A DNA stretch of 64,000 nt from Adhaeribacter pallidiroseus (lineage in GTDB: Bacteria; Bacteroidota; Bacteroidia; Cytophagales; Hymenobacteraceae). The DNA lies in contig NZ_QASA01000001.1 of assembly GCF_003340495.1 (NCBI RefSeq), positions 4,402,001 through 4,466,000 of the forward strand, read 5' to 3'. Every line of letters begins with the position of its first letter. The stretch's first letter is position 1. The notes under the pieces are model-generated. The model searched no databases, had not been told where the DNA came from, and saw only the letters and a list, made by a program, of their open reading frames with translations. Both the position numbers and the translations under genes were made by a program. Shown piece after piece: positions 28,324 to 36,535 of the stretch.

Positions 28324-29481
28324 TTAATGCGGATTTTGGGCGTACATTTTTTCGCACAAATTTTTCAGGTTAAGGAGCGATTTACCTAAAAACAATATCA
28401 TACGCCGGCGCATGTAAAAGTAAAAAAATCGGTTTTTTAGTACCCGGCTGTAATGAAATTTAATCGACAGATAGGTATGTTGCGCATCTACCACCGTTAA
28501 ATAAAAAAACAACAACGCATTGGGAAACACCCGAAAGTTGTAGATCTTCTCGACGTACTCAATATAGTCTTCGCCAATAAAGCTTTGCACCGTCTGAATA
28601 TCAATTTGTCCCCGGTTTAAGTTACATTTATAGGCCATGCCCATGCGGTTCGCTTTGGTGGTATCGTAATACACGTTCGTCATGCCCTCTACCCAACTAG
28701 GCTTTAACCGGAAATTACTGATAATCCGCAGGACAAAACGTGCCGGCGCTTTTATGGTAACGCTGTGCGCGTAAATATTCGGGTATTTTTTCCGGTCGTC
28801 TAAACTGCGGTGGTTTGTAACTAAAAGCCGCAAAGGAGTAAGATAAGCGTATTTGTACCGAATTTCGCCAAGGTGCTCGTACTGCGTAGATCCACTGCGT
28901 AACTGGGTCCAGTTACTAAAACTTTGTTTGATGGCTTCTTCGGTTTGCGTTTTTAAAAAACCTTCGGAAAGCAATACGTATTCATCACTTTCAATATTGT
29001 TTTTTAATAACCGATGCGCAATAATTACGTCTTTGCCCATGAGTTTTACATGTTCGCGAATTAAAGTAACGCTTAGCTGCCCGTAGTGCACCACTACTTT
29101 TAGCGTTAAGTTACTACTCGACAACGATGCTCCCAACGCAGAACCCCGGTCGCGCTCTACAATGCGCAGGTAATTTTGAAAATCCAGGAATATCTGCTTG
29201 CATTGGTTAATTACTTCCTGAATGCTGGGGGGCGGTCCGGGGCGATAAAACAAAACAGCATCGCCTTGAATTTCGCTCAACTTCATGTCCAGGATATTCG
29301 CCTCAATAATAATCTCAAGTAAATCAGCAATTAAAGTGCGGCTCTGCTGGATGCCTGCTTCGTTCACAAATTTAGTAAAACCACTAATATCCGGAATAAA
29401 AATCAGGGCAGGTTGGGTGTCATCATCGGCATAAACCTCCGACACAGAGGCCGTCGTGCTTCTTTTATCTAACAAACCCAT
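28324..29481 (-). CDS. DUF2652 / class III cyclase-like protein
   Basis: A 385-residue protein with an N-terminal domain resembling adenylate/guanylate cyclase catalytic domains (FIPDISGFTKFVNEAGIQQS near residue 28, LSEIQGDAVLFYRPG near residue 64, the second metal-site region) as in the DUF2652 family, followed by a C-terminal segment (about 235-370) that looks like a START/polyketide-cyclase-type lipid-binding fold. Whether it makes a cyclic nucleotide is not known; the purine-specifying residues cannot be confirmed by eye. It is monocistronic, with no terminator obvious in the 185-bp gap behind it. Confidence 0.8.
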   Translation of the reverse strand: MGLLDKRSTTASVSEVYADDDTQPALIFIPDISGFTKFVNEAGIQQSRTLIADLLEIIIEANILDMKLSEIQGDAVLFYRPGPPPSIQEVINQCKQIFLDFQNYLRIVERDRGSALGASLSSSNLTLKVVVHYGQLSVTLIREHVKLMGKDVIIAHRLLKNNIESDEYVLLSEGFLKTQTEEAIKQSFSNWTQLRSGSTQYEHLGEIRYKYAYLTPLRLLVTNHRSLDDRKKYPNIYAHSVTIKAPARFVLRIISNFRLKPSWVEGMTNVYYDTTKANRMGMAYKCNLNRGQIDIQTVQSFIGEDYIEYVEKIYNFRVFPNALLFFYLTVVDAQHTYLSIKFHYSRVLKNRFFYFYMRRRMILFLGKSLLNLKNLCEKMYAQNPH

Positions 29482-29703
29482 TTCGTATAGTATCCTATCA
29501 GCTATTTATAATTTGATTATTTGCCGGGTTTGCCGTAAGCGTGCTGGCAAGAGAGCTAAAACAAAGCTTTTATCAATTTAAAAGTGGCAGCATTCGGTTT
29601 GCCCATCTTAGAATAAAATGACTTTCTTTTTACTTTCGTCTATTACACGGAGGCAAGGTCGTAAGGGTTTCTTTAGAGTAGCACTTTATGCCTTTATTTC
29701 GAG

Positions 29704-29734
29704 TTGGTATAAAGCCAGATTTAAACTAAATTTG
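29704..29734 (+). promoter_or_regulatory. Bacteroidota-type promoter of tRNA-Arg
   Basis: TTG at 29704-29706 and TAAATTTG at 29727-29734 are 20 bp apart, and the tRNA starts 18 bp after the -7 box. The same spacing and the same TAAATTTG octamer occur ahead of rpsU. The rest of the gap 29482-29703 shows nothing. Confidence 0.7.
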
Positions 29735-29752
29735 CCAAAAGCTCTTACTACT

Positions 29753-29827
29753 GGTCTCATAGTTCAACGGATAGAATAGAAGTTTCCTAAACTTTTGATG
29801 TGGGTTCGATTCCCGCTGAGACCACCA
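29753..29827 (+). tRNA. tRNA-Arg, anticodon CCU (reads AGG)
   Basis: A full cloverleaf can be folded: acceptor GGTCTCA/TGAGACC, D-stem GTTC/GAAT, anticodon stem GAAGT/ACTTT with the 7-nt loop TTCCTAA (anticodon CCT), T-arm GTGGG-TTCGATT-CCCGC, discriminator A and an encoded CCA at 29825-29827. It stands alone with its own promoter and a terminator 86 bp later. Confidence 0.95.
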
Positions 29828-29913
29828 AACAACGGTTAACATTTTTTAAATTAAAATTTTAAGATAAATTTAAAATTTCCAGCGTTTTCCTGAGTATAAT
29901 TTTTTTCTTGTTT

Positions 29914-29950
29914 AAAGTAGAGACACCTTAGTTTTGGGTGCCTCTACTTT
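29914..29950 (+). terminator. Terminator of the tRNA-Arg transcript
   Basis: A stem AAAGTAGAG-A-CACC / GGTG-C-CTCTACTTT with one mismatch and a 9-nt loop is followed by TTATTATTA-type sequence. The following stretch 29951-30387 has no gene I can support; a 63-codon minus-strand frame there has no recognisable features. Confidence 0.7.
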
Positions 29951-30387
29951 TATTATTACTTATTTACTTCAATTGTTAGCCGTAGCTTATATTTCACTTT
30001 TCTTAGATTTTTGCTAAGCGTAATTACTCACCGCTTTTTAAGTTTGTTGAATAAATAATTTTTAGTCCGGCTTTCATTCTTATACTCGGCGCACGGATTA
30101 AAATAAAATTCATCGGGATGAGCTTGGTCTGCCAAAATACGTAACCTTTTATACTATTATAGGTTAATTTCAATCCATAGCCATATAAGTTTATATATAA
30201 AGTGCTACTTACCAAGATTAGACGCTAAAAAGTCTAAATTTTAACTACTTTTCAGCTTCACTAGATCGTGATTCTAAAGCCTATTTTGCTAAAATTTTTG
30301 ATAAATATACGTTAATGTAATCACTCATTTTTCTGGCATAATATTTATAATTATATATATAAACGTAAAAACAGAAAAATATAAATT

Positions 30388-30477
30388 ATGCTCCTTCATT
30401 TATTTCCCGTAGCCATTATTCTGGTGTTTCTGGCAGGCAATCAAAAGAAACAAGAACAAGAATCTCTTTTTATTTAA
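30388..30477 (+). CDS. Possible small membrane peptide (29 aa)
   Basis: A short frame encodes a hydrophobic helix (LFPVAIILVFLAG) followed by a charged tail NQKKQEQESLFI, the form of a single-pass small protein. It ends 32 bp before the next gene on the same strand. Support is only the composition and position; it may be chance. Confidence 0.3.
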   Translation: MLLHLFPVAIILVFLAGNQKKQEQESLFI

Positions 30478-30509
30478 TTAAATTATCTTACCTAACTACA
30501 AGTATTCTC

Positions 30510-30761
30510 ATGAATTTATATCATTTTTTACATCAGAACCACAAGCAACGTGCAGCTTATACTCGCGCCAAAGGAGAACTTTTAATTGTTCGGGAGAGCG
30601 GTGCTTACAACATTTGTTTGTACTCCGTAGAGAATTTTTTCGCCGAAGTATGGCACCGGATTGCAGATAACGAAATAGAATTGGTAAGAGGCTTTCGCAG
30701 CACCCATTTATTGGCGCCTTACCTAGAAATGATAGACTTAGACGAGTTGGTTAGTATTTAA
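30510..30761 (+). CDS. Hypothetical small protein (83 aa)
   Basis: A soluble 83-residue protein, MNLYHFLHQNHKQRAAYTRA and onward, with no signal peptide or known motif. Residues 20-80 alternate strands and helices (GELLIVRESGAYNICLYS, ENFFAEVWHRI) and look like a real folded domain. The stop codon is part of a hairpin. I do not recognise the family beyond its likely restriction to Cytophagales. Confidence 0.6.
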   Translation: MNLYHFLHQNHKQRAAYTRAKGELLIVRESGAYNICLYSVENFFAEVWHRIADNEIELVRGFRSTHLLAPYLEMIDLDELVSI

Positions 30762-30795
30762 TGTAATCTGGTGGCCGCGGCCCATCATTACATTA
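30759..30795 (+). terminator. Inverted repeat at the end of the small gene
   Basis: TAATGTAAT at 30759-30767, starting in the stop codon, pairs with ATTACATTA at 30787-30795, and an inner GC-rich part (GGCC-GC-GGCC) can pair further. No clear U tract follows, so it may stabilise the mRNA end and not strictly terminate. Confidence 0.5.
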
Positions 30796-31040
30796 GATTT
30801 ATTGAGCTTAAGAATAAGGCTTCGATTTTTACAGTGCCATTACCTGTCACATTTCATGGGCAGATGCACCAGGCAAAGCTCTGATTTTGATCAGAATCAG
30901 AGGAATAGATCAACCCCAGGTTTAACAGATTTGCCGTCAAGTAGATTATTTAACCTAAATAGGGTTACAAGAACCCATTCTCCGCAAATTTTATCATTTT
31001 CCAAGAAGGCGATTTTCTGACATTTAAAACTTTACGAATA

Positions 31041-31064
31041 CTGGATTTTTACTCTAAAATCCAG
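31041..31064 (-). terminator. Hairpin downstream of the response regulator
   Basis: A perfect 9-bp stem CTGGATTTT/AAAATCCAG with a 6-nt loop lies 90 bp beyond the stop of the minus-strand regulator gene. Apart from this and the preceding inverted repeat, the gap 30762-31154 shows no supportable gene. Confidence 0.45.
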
Positions 31065-31154
31065 TTAATCATCTTTTTACCAGGTTCGGACAGTCAGGCA
31101 GTTTACCATAATTGCAAACAATGGATAGTAGTAAACAGAATTCTAAACTGTTTT

Positions 31155-31517
31155 TTAACTGGCAGCTTTTAAGATAGCCGCTACTTTTTCTTGAGCTAAG
31201 GGTTTATTTAAAAAACTTACCACATTAGTGTAAGCACTGGATCGCTGCCGGTCGAGTTCACTCGTGGAAGAAGTTAGAATGTACACTTTATTCGACATGT
31301 TGCGCTCCATCATGCCTTCCAGAAATTGCCAACCATCTAAATTTGGCATATTCAAATCCAGAAAAATAAGGGTGGGATTAATCTCGCTCAGTGTTCCTAA
31401 AGCCTTTTGGGAGTCAATGTAATCACATACTTGTAAACTCTCATCCAGATTACTTATTACTTTCTTCATGATAAAATTGGCAATCATACTATCATCCACC
31501 AGCATTACTGTTTTCAT
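31155..31517 (-). CDS. Single-domain (CheY-like) response regulator
   Basis: A 120-residue receiver domain with no output domain. The acidic pocket is MLVDDS near residue 4, the phospho-acceptor Asp is in IFLDLNMP near residue 57, the switch Ser/Thr is in ILTSSTSE, and the conserved Lys is in FLNKPL near residue 106. The start at 31517 (MKTVMLVDD) is preferred over one eight codons upstream. It has no kinase next to it and is about two-thirds identical by eye to the receiver at 45093-45452, which does. Partner proteins are therefore elsewhere or shared. Confidence 0.9.
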   Translation of the reverse strand: MKTVMLVDDSMIANFIMKKVISNLDESLQVCDYIDSQKALGTLSEINPTLIFLDLNMPNLDGWQFLEGMMERNMSNKVYILTSSTSELDRQRSSAYTNVVSFLNKPLAQEKVAAILKAAS

Positions 31518-32075
31518 TCTTATTATACGTTTTAAGCGCAATTGTAATTTTAATCGTTTCCTGCTGCCTAATAAAATCCGAAAATTTAAAATTCTATTAT
31601 CAACACAAACAATTTCAGAGCATACTTGCAGCTATTCTTTAAATCATGCCTAAATTTGGCGAAAGCTTTTTTAAAATTCACAGCATCCTCTTACTAATAA
31701 ATAGATTGTGCTTATTAGTACTATTCCATTATCAGATAAATTCAAATTCATTAAAGCAAAGCTTTTAAAAATTATAATTTCTTTTACCTGGAGCGGTTTG
31801 TAAAAAGGTCCTCAACTTACTAATTTATTGCAATATGAACAGAGTGGCACACTCTAAAAAAAAAGCTCTATCTAATTTAAAGTAAGCACTACGATATCGG
31901 TTCATACTTCTTCACATTTTACTACTTGTTGCTGTATTTACTCAAGCTACAGTAAAGACCGACCCAACTTAAATTGGCTATTTTTAAGATAGACTATTTA
32001 GAAGAATAATACTATTTAAGCAAAAAGGAAGAAAATTGTAAAAATAAAGCAATAACTGAATATTGTTAAAATAAA
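31518..32075. other. AT-rich intergenic region, no gene seen
   Basis: About 560 bp between the response regulator and the serine hydrolase terminator. No frame of credible length, no tRNA and no clear repeat are visible. Confidence 0.6.
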
Positions 32076-32099
32076 AACCAGCGGTAATTACCGCTGGTT
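32076..32099 (-). terminator. Terminator of the serine hydrolase operon
   Basis: AACCAGCGGTAA/TTACCGCTGGTT forms a perfect 24-bp palindrome followed by a T-rich stretch on the minus strand, 13 bp after the stop at 32112. Confidence 0.85.
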
Positions 32100-32111
32100 A
32101 AGGATGGTTTG

Positions 32112-33701
32112 CTAGGCTAAACGCCCTTCTAGGGTGGGTCTGGGTTTGGCCCGTTCCGGTGCTTTAGCCGCTACACTATCTTTATACTCCAGCCGAACGG
32201 TCCCATTTTCAAAAAAACAAGTAACGGTTTCGGAATGAGGAGTTTCGTTAAAAACCCAGGTCATTTCAAAAGTATCCGGATTTTTCCAGGTACCAAAAGC
32301 CGCAATTTTCTCTTTTGGTTTTGGCTCTTTCGCTTCCATCCGCACAAAGCGAGGTGGCTCACCCGGCATCCGCGACTCGCCAAAAACCCACGTATTTAAA
32401 CCGCAGGTTATCTGGTGCGTTTCCTGGGCATCCTGTAATTTAAAAGTGCAGGCATTGTTAGTAAATGAAAAAGAAACACTTTGGGCTTTTAAATCATTAT
32501 CTGCCAATTTAAATGTTTTGCCGGAGATGCTCTTGGCTACAGGTGAGGTGCTGTTTACTTGAGCTGGTAAAAGCGTCAGGGATGCCAGTTTTTGCTTTAA
32601 AGCTTTTTGAGAAGCAGCGTTAGCGGACAAGGCAGCTGGTTTCATGGCCGGGAGTATATGCTCCCAAACCTGATTCAGAATAGCCTGCATGTTGCTGGTT
32701 TCACTGGTAATAGCAATAACGGCATCTTGCTCCGGTAAAACCAAGCAGTACTGCCCCATCGCTCCATCGCCGCGGTACGATTGATGGCGGCTTCGCCAGA
32801 ATTGGTAGCCGTAGCCCTGGTTCCATTCGTGGGCTGGAGTAGTAGCAGTGGCATTAGGTACCTGGTAGGCAGTAGCTTCTGCTACCCAAGTGGCCGGTAA
32901 AATTTGCTTGCCATTATACATGCCTTTCTGCAAATACAATTGTCCGAATTTAGCAATATCTTCCGTTCTGATACGCAGGCCAAAACCGCCGGTAGCAATT
33001 CCTTGCGGATCCGTTTCCCAATCCGCACCAATAATTCCTAAAGGTTGCAGCAAACGGGGCGTAAGATAATCCAGCAGGTTTTGTCCGGTTACTTTTTGCA
33101 CAATAGCTGATAGCATGTAAGTAGCACCGGTATTATACAGAAAATGCGTTCCTGGCTCGTGCTCTACGGGCAAAGCTAAAAAAGTACGTACCCAACTACC
33201 CGCTTTCTCCTGAATCAATGGACCGATAGTGTCTTTATCGTGCCCCGAGGTCATGGTGAGTAAATCTTTAATGCGCATAGCCGCCAGATTGGTACTAACG
33301 ATAGGTGGTAATTCCTGCGGGAAAAATGAAATTACTTTATCGGTTATTTTTAATTTTCCTTCGGCTACGGCCAAACCAATGCCTGTAGAAGTAAAGCTTT
33401 TACTTAAAGAAAACAGCGTATGCTTCAGATCGGGGGCATAGGGCGCCCACCAACCTTCGGCAGCTACTTTGCCGTGCCTCACTACCATTAAGCTATGCAG
33501 CCCTAATTTGTCTTTTTCTACGGCTTCTATAAAAGCAAGCAAGTTTTGGGAAGCAATACCTTGCCGTTCAGGAGAGCTGCGAGGCAAACCTCCACTCGCC
33601 AGCGGTTCGGCCCAAAGCGGTTTGGGTGATATTGAAAACAAGCTTATGCCGGCCAAGCTAACTCCGGTTGATTTTAAAAAATTTCTGCGGTTGATCGTCA
33701 T
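32112..33701 (-). CDS. Tat-exported serine hydrolase of the beta-lactamase (class C / PBP4*) family
   Basis: A 529-residue protein with a twin-arginine leader (MTINRRNFLKSTGVSLAGISLF). The catalytic Ser-x-x-Lys is in FSLSKSFTS near residue 96 and the Tyr-x-Asn-type motif is YNTG near residue 194; HEWNQGYGYQFW near residue 290 is typical of the family. The last 140 residues form a separate beta-rich domain. Members include esterases, D-amino-acid peptidases and beta-lactamases; resistance is not implied. It is 27 bp behind the carboxylesterase gene, forming a two-gene operon. Confidence 0.9.
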   Translation of the reverse strand: MTINRRNFLKSTGVSLAGISLFSISPKPLWAEPLASGGLPRSSPERQGIASQNLLAFIEAVEKDKLGLHSLMVVRHGKVAAEGWWAPYAPDLKHTLFSLSKSFTSTGIGLAVAEGKLKITDKVISFFPQELPPIVSTNLAAMRIKDLLTMTSGHDKDTIGPLIQEKAGSWVRTFLALPVEHEPGTHFLYNTGATYMLSAIVQKVTGQNLLDYLTPRLLQPLGIIGADWETDPQGIATGGFGLRIRTEDIAKFGQLYLQKGMYNGKQILPATWVAEATAYQVPNATATTPAHEWNQGYGYQFWRSRHQSYRGDGAMGQYCLVLPEQDAVIAITSETSNMQAILNQVWEHILPAMKPAALSANAASQKALKQKLASLTLLPAQVNSTSPVAKSISGKTFKLADNDLKAQSVSFSFTNNACTFKLQDAQETHQITCGLNTWVFGESRMPGEPPRFVRMEAKEPKPKEKIAAFGTWKNPDTFEMTWVFNETPHSETVTCFFENGTVRLEYKDSVAAKAPERAKPRPTLEGRLA

Positions 33702-33728
33702 TTCAGAATAGTAAATTATTAAAGCCAG

Positions 33729-35279
33729 CTATTTACTAGCGGTTTGCTGATACAAGAAATCCAGGGCCGCGGCATCGGGCATTGTTTTCGCCGTTGGCTT
33801 CAAGTCCAAGATCATAATTTTTTTATCAGAAACCTGGTAAGCGGGCCAAACTGGAAGTTCTGGTCCATTTGGGTTACCAGTGCGCGCAAAGTTTGCCCAA
33901 TAATCCGACATGATTTTGGCTAGTTCGTAATCGGCAGATGTCCAAGGTCGGTCTACAAATTTTAAATTATTGTAGGCATAAGGCACTTCGCCGGTGTGAA
34001 AAGCACCGTATTTTAAGTATTCGCCGGTTGCCGGCACTTTGCGGGTAAACCGGTACACGTATATTTTTTGCTTATTAGCTTGGCTTTGCACATTTGCCCA
34101 GGTATAATTTTGAACACCAAATATCATGTCCCGCGCAAGCTTTAACTGGGACATTTCAGCTTCGGCATCGTTAGTAGCGGGGTAAAATTTTAAAAAAGTA
34201 CTTGCTTGGGGCCCATATTGCTCTTCTACTGTTTTCAGGAAATCAGTTGCTTTTTTAATTGGGCCTATGGTTAATCCTTCTTCTTCGTTCCAGCCGGTAA
34301 GCAAAGCTACCGGATTAGCTTTACCGGCCGCAAAAATATGAGCCACACTTTCGGGTAATACATAACCATCCACAATCGGCCGCACTCCTTTTACTTTTTC
34401 TAATAAAGTGGTAGCAGGTAATTTTCTTAAATCCGCCAGCGAGGTTGCGCTTAAATTCTGAGCTATTTGTATTCCATCGGCTTCGGCTTGCTGCAAGGTA
34501 ACGCTGCCGCGCGTAAAATTAGCACCGCTTTGCGCAATAGCTTTATTAAAAAGGTTTTTTGCTAAAGGGGAAGCTACCAGATAATTTACGCTCATGGAAC
34601 CCGCCGATTGACCAGCAATGGTAACTTTGTTAGGGTCGCCGCCAAAAGCCGCAATGTTTTGTTTTACCCATTGCAGAGCCGCAATCTGATCCATTAAGCC
34701 ATAATTGCCGGAAGCGTTTTTGCCTGACTCTTTGGTTAACTCTGGATGCGCTAAAAAGCCGAAAGGCCCTACTCGGTAATTGATGCTCACAAACACCACT
34801 CCTTTATGCGCCATGGCTTCGCCATCGTAAATGGGCACACCACTGCCCCCACTGTTAAAACCACCGCCGTAAATCCAAACCAGCACGGGCTTTTTTTCAG
34901 TGGCGGTTTTAACTCCGGTCCACACATTCAGGTATAAACAATCTTCACTGATCGGCTCTTCGGGTATTAAAAATTCGGTACTCCACATGCTAAACGGAGC
35001 CGGGGCGGCTTGCATGGGACTTGGGCCAAAATTAATGCATTTACGTACTCCCGACCATGATTTTACTGGCTGCGGCGCTTTCCATCTTAAATTGCCCACG
35101 GGCGGGGCGGCAAACGGAATGCCCTTGTAAATAGCTACCTGACCGTCGTTGCTTGTAGTACCCGAAATCTGGCCCGATTGAATTTTAATAACGTCTAAAC
35201 TGGCGGGTACCGAATAAAAAGAAAATAACCCAATCGCCAGCACTAAAAAGAGCAGACAGATTTTTGCAACTTTTATCAT
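33729..35279 (-). CDS. Secreted type-B carboxylesterase
   Basis: A 516-residue alpha/beta-hydrolase with signal peptide (ICLLFLVLAIGLFSFYSVPAS). Family signatures are EDCLYLNVW near residue 113, the oxyanion hole YGGGFNSGGSG near residue 138, and the nucleophile elbow TIAGQSAGSMSV near residue 220; the catalytic His is in YGAFHTGEVPY near residue 424. It hydrolyses carboxylic esters in the periplasm or outside the cell. First gene of an operon with the beta-lactamase-fold hydrolase, and related to the carboxylesterase at 36536-38182 on the other side of the regulator. Confidence 0.93.
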   Translation of the reverse strand: MIKVAKICLLFLVLAIGLFSFYSVPASLDVIKIQSGQISGTTSNDGQVAIYKGIPFAAPPVGNLRWKAPQPVKSWSGVRKCINFGPSPMQAAPAPFSMWSTEFLIPEEPISEDCLYLNVWTGVKTATEKKPVLVWIYGGGFNSGGSGVPIYDGEAMAHKGVVFVSINYRVGPFGFLAHPELTKESGKNASGNYGLMDQIAALQWVKQNIAAFGGDPNKVTIAGQSAGSMSVNYLVASPLAKNLFNKAIAQSGANFTRGSVTLQQAEADGIQIAQNLSATSLADLRKLPATTLLEKVKGVRPIVDGYVLPESVAHIFAAGKANPVALLTGWNEEEGLTIGPIKKATDFLKTVEEQYGPQASTFLKFYPATNDAEAEMSQLKLARDMIFGVQNYTWANVQSQANKQKIYVYRFTRKVPATGEYLKYGAFHTGEVPYAYNNLKFVDRPWTSADYELAKIMSDYWANFARTGNPNGPELPVWPAYQVSDKKIMILDLKPTAKTMPDAAALDFLYQQTASK

Positions 35280-35616
35280 GGTTGGAATTTAGAAAAATAT
35301 GTGGATATATGGTGACCAGCATTTTAAATTTTTCTTTTTAACAGTAACCTGTGTGGCTTTTGACCAAGCCGATGGGTGCTTTGCTTTATGTATTATTCTT
35401 AGTAGTTAACCAAACTTCTCGTAAAATAAACGGGGCACTTTTTATTTAACTTTCCGCTTTGCTATTGCAATCGGCTTTATTTGCTGTAAAGAATGTAAAC
35501 TCATGATACTGCTTTACAAGTAGGTTGCTAAAATTTGAAAAATTTAAAAAAATAAATTTTAGCACTGGTTAAAACCCTATTTAGTGGAGCACTCGCCTGC
35601 GTAAAGTATTTTACGA
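35280..35616. other. Intergenic region, no gene seen
   Basis: About 340 bp between the carboxylesterase start and the stop of the Nudix-type regulator. AT-rich, contains AAAATTTGAAAAATTTAAAA-like runs near 35530 but no gene or convincing hairpin. Confidence 0.55.
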
Positions 35617-36339
35617 TTAGTTTTGTTTAAACCGATAGAGATAAGGCGCTTTATGCGCGCCGCCGGTATATTTTTTTTCGATACGTTCCAGAATTTGCAG
35701 GCTCAATATCTTACGTTGAAAACTGGATCGATTCAGCTTTTCGCCCAGAATGGTTTCGTAAAGCAGTTGTAAATCGCCAATCGTAAAAGTGTCCGGCAAA
35801 AGATTAAATCCAATTAGTTTCCGATCTAAATTCACCCGGAGCGTTTCCAGCGCCTTCTGTATAATTTCGTGGTGGTCCAGCATCAAGGGGGGCAGATTGG
35901 TTAAATCATACCAATTGCAGCGGTCCGCCAGCGGATCTGGTTTAGGCACGACTTGTGTAAAATCCACGAGCGCGTAATAGCCAATAGATACAAAACGGCC
36001 CAAGAGCCAGTGGTCTTTTTTAAATTTTAAATTTCTGCCTTTTAAGATGGCTTTGAGCGGTGTTGGGTTATGCCGCTTGTGATTTCCAAAAACGTAAAAC
36101 TGCTCCAGGTAGATGTTTTTTAAACCGGTTCTTTGTTCCAGGGAGCGGCGGGCGGCCCGGTTCACATCTTCTTCTTTTTTAATAAAACCAGCTGGCAAAG
36201 CAAATAAATCCGTGTTTTCGTACTCGAGCAATAAAACTTTTAGCTGGTTATCGTGAAACCCAAATATAACCATATCAATCGCCAATCCCGGCAGGTATTT
36301 CGTTCCGTCCAATTGGTTTTCAAGAGTTTTCTTGCGCAT
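35617..36339 (-). CDS. NrtR-like regulator: degenerate Nudix domain plus winged helix
   Basis: A 240-residue protein with an N-terminal Nudix fold (LAIDMVIFGFHDNQLKVLLLEY) and a C-terminal winged helix (about 170-238; FQRKILSLQILERI). The Nudix box reads GFIKKEEDVNRAARRSLEQRTGL broken up as G-x5-E, then R-S-L-E-Q-R instead of the catalytic R-E-U-x-E-E, so the residues that hold the metal are lost. In Bacteroidota such proteins are ligand-sensing repressors of sugar or NAD genes and not hydrolases. It is transcribed away from the carboxylesterase at 36536, with a dyad in between, so it probably controls the flanking esterase genes (inference). Confidence 0.88.
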   Translation of the reverse strand: MRKKTLENQLDGTKYLPGLAIDMVIFGFHDNQLKVLLLEYENTDLFALPAGFIKKEEDVNRAARRSLEQRTGLKNIYLEQFYVFGNHKRHNPTPLKAILKGRNLKFKKDHWLLGRFVSIGYYALVDFTQVVPKPDPLADRCNWYDLTNLPPLMLDHHEIIQKALETLRVNLDRKLIGFNLLPDTFTIGDLQLLYETILGEKLNRSSFQRKILSLQILERIEKKYTGGAHKAPYLYRFKQN

Positions 36340-36450
36340 GCGCTTTCGGCTTTATCAATCTTATTTGTAAATGAAATAAAGGTAATAAAATTTTTAATGT
36401 CGCAAACTGTAACAATATTTTATCTTTATTATTTTGAAAATAAATTTATT

Positions 36451-36471
36451 ATTGTTTTATATTGCAACAAT
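36451..36471. promoter_or_regulatory. Candidate operator dyad between the regulator and carboxylesterase genes
   Basis: ATTGTT at 36451-36456 and AACAAT at 36466-36471 form a 21-bp dyad, and another AACAAT is at 36411-36416. The spacing matches the size of operators bound by Nudix-type regulators, but no consensus is proven. On the minus strand TTTG (36403-36406) and TACCTTTA (36377-36384), 18 bp apart, could be the regulator's own promoter. Confidence 0.3.
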
Positions 36472-36535
36472 AGAATACAAATTTAGGAATTACACTTGTA
36501 CGCGGCATTTTACCCTTCATTTTTAAAAAATTAAC

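Noticed and set aside
30024-30215. 63-codon minus-strand frame
   Set aside because: AT-rich chance composition, no domain, no start context, in a gap between terminator and other genes.
30802-31020. 72-codon plus-strand frame after the small gene
   Set aside because: Unusual residue mix (many Arg/Ser/Gln), crosses no conserved pattern; likely noise.
32112-33701. Antibiotic-resistance beta-lactamase
   Set aside because: Family includes many esterases and peptidases; context is esterases, and no class-specific resistance features are visible.
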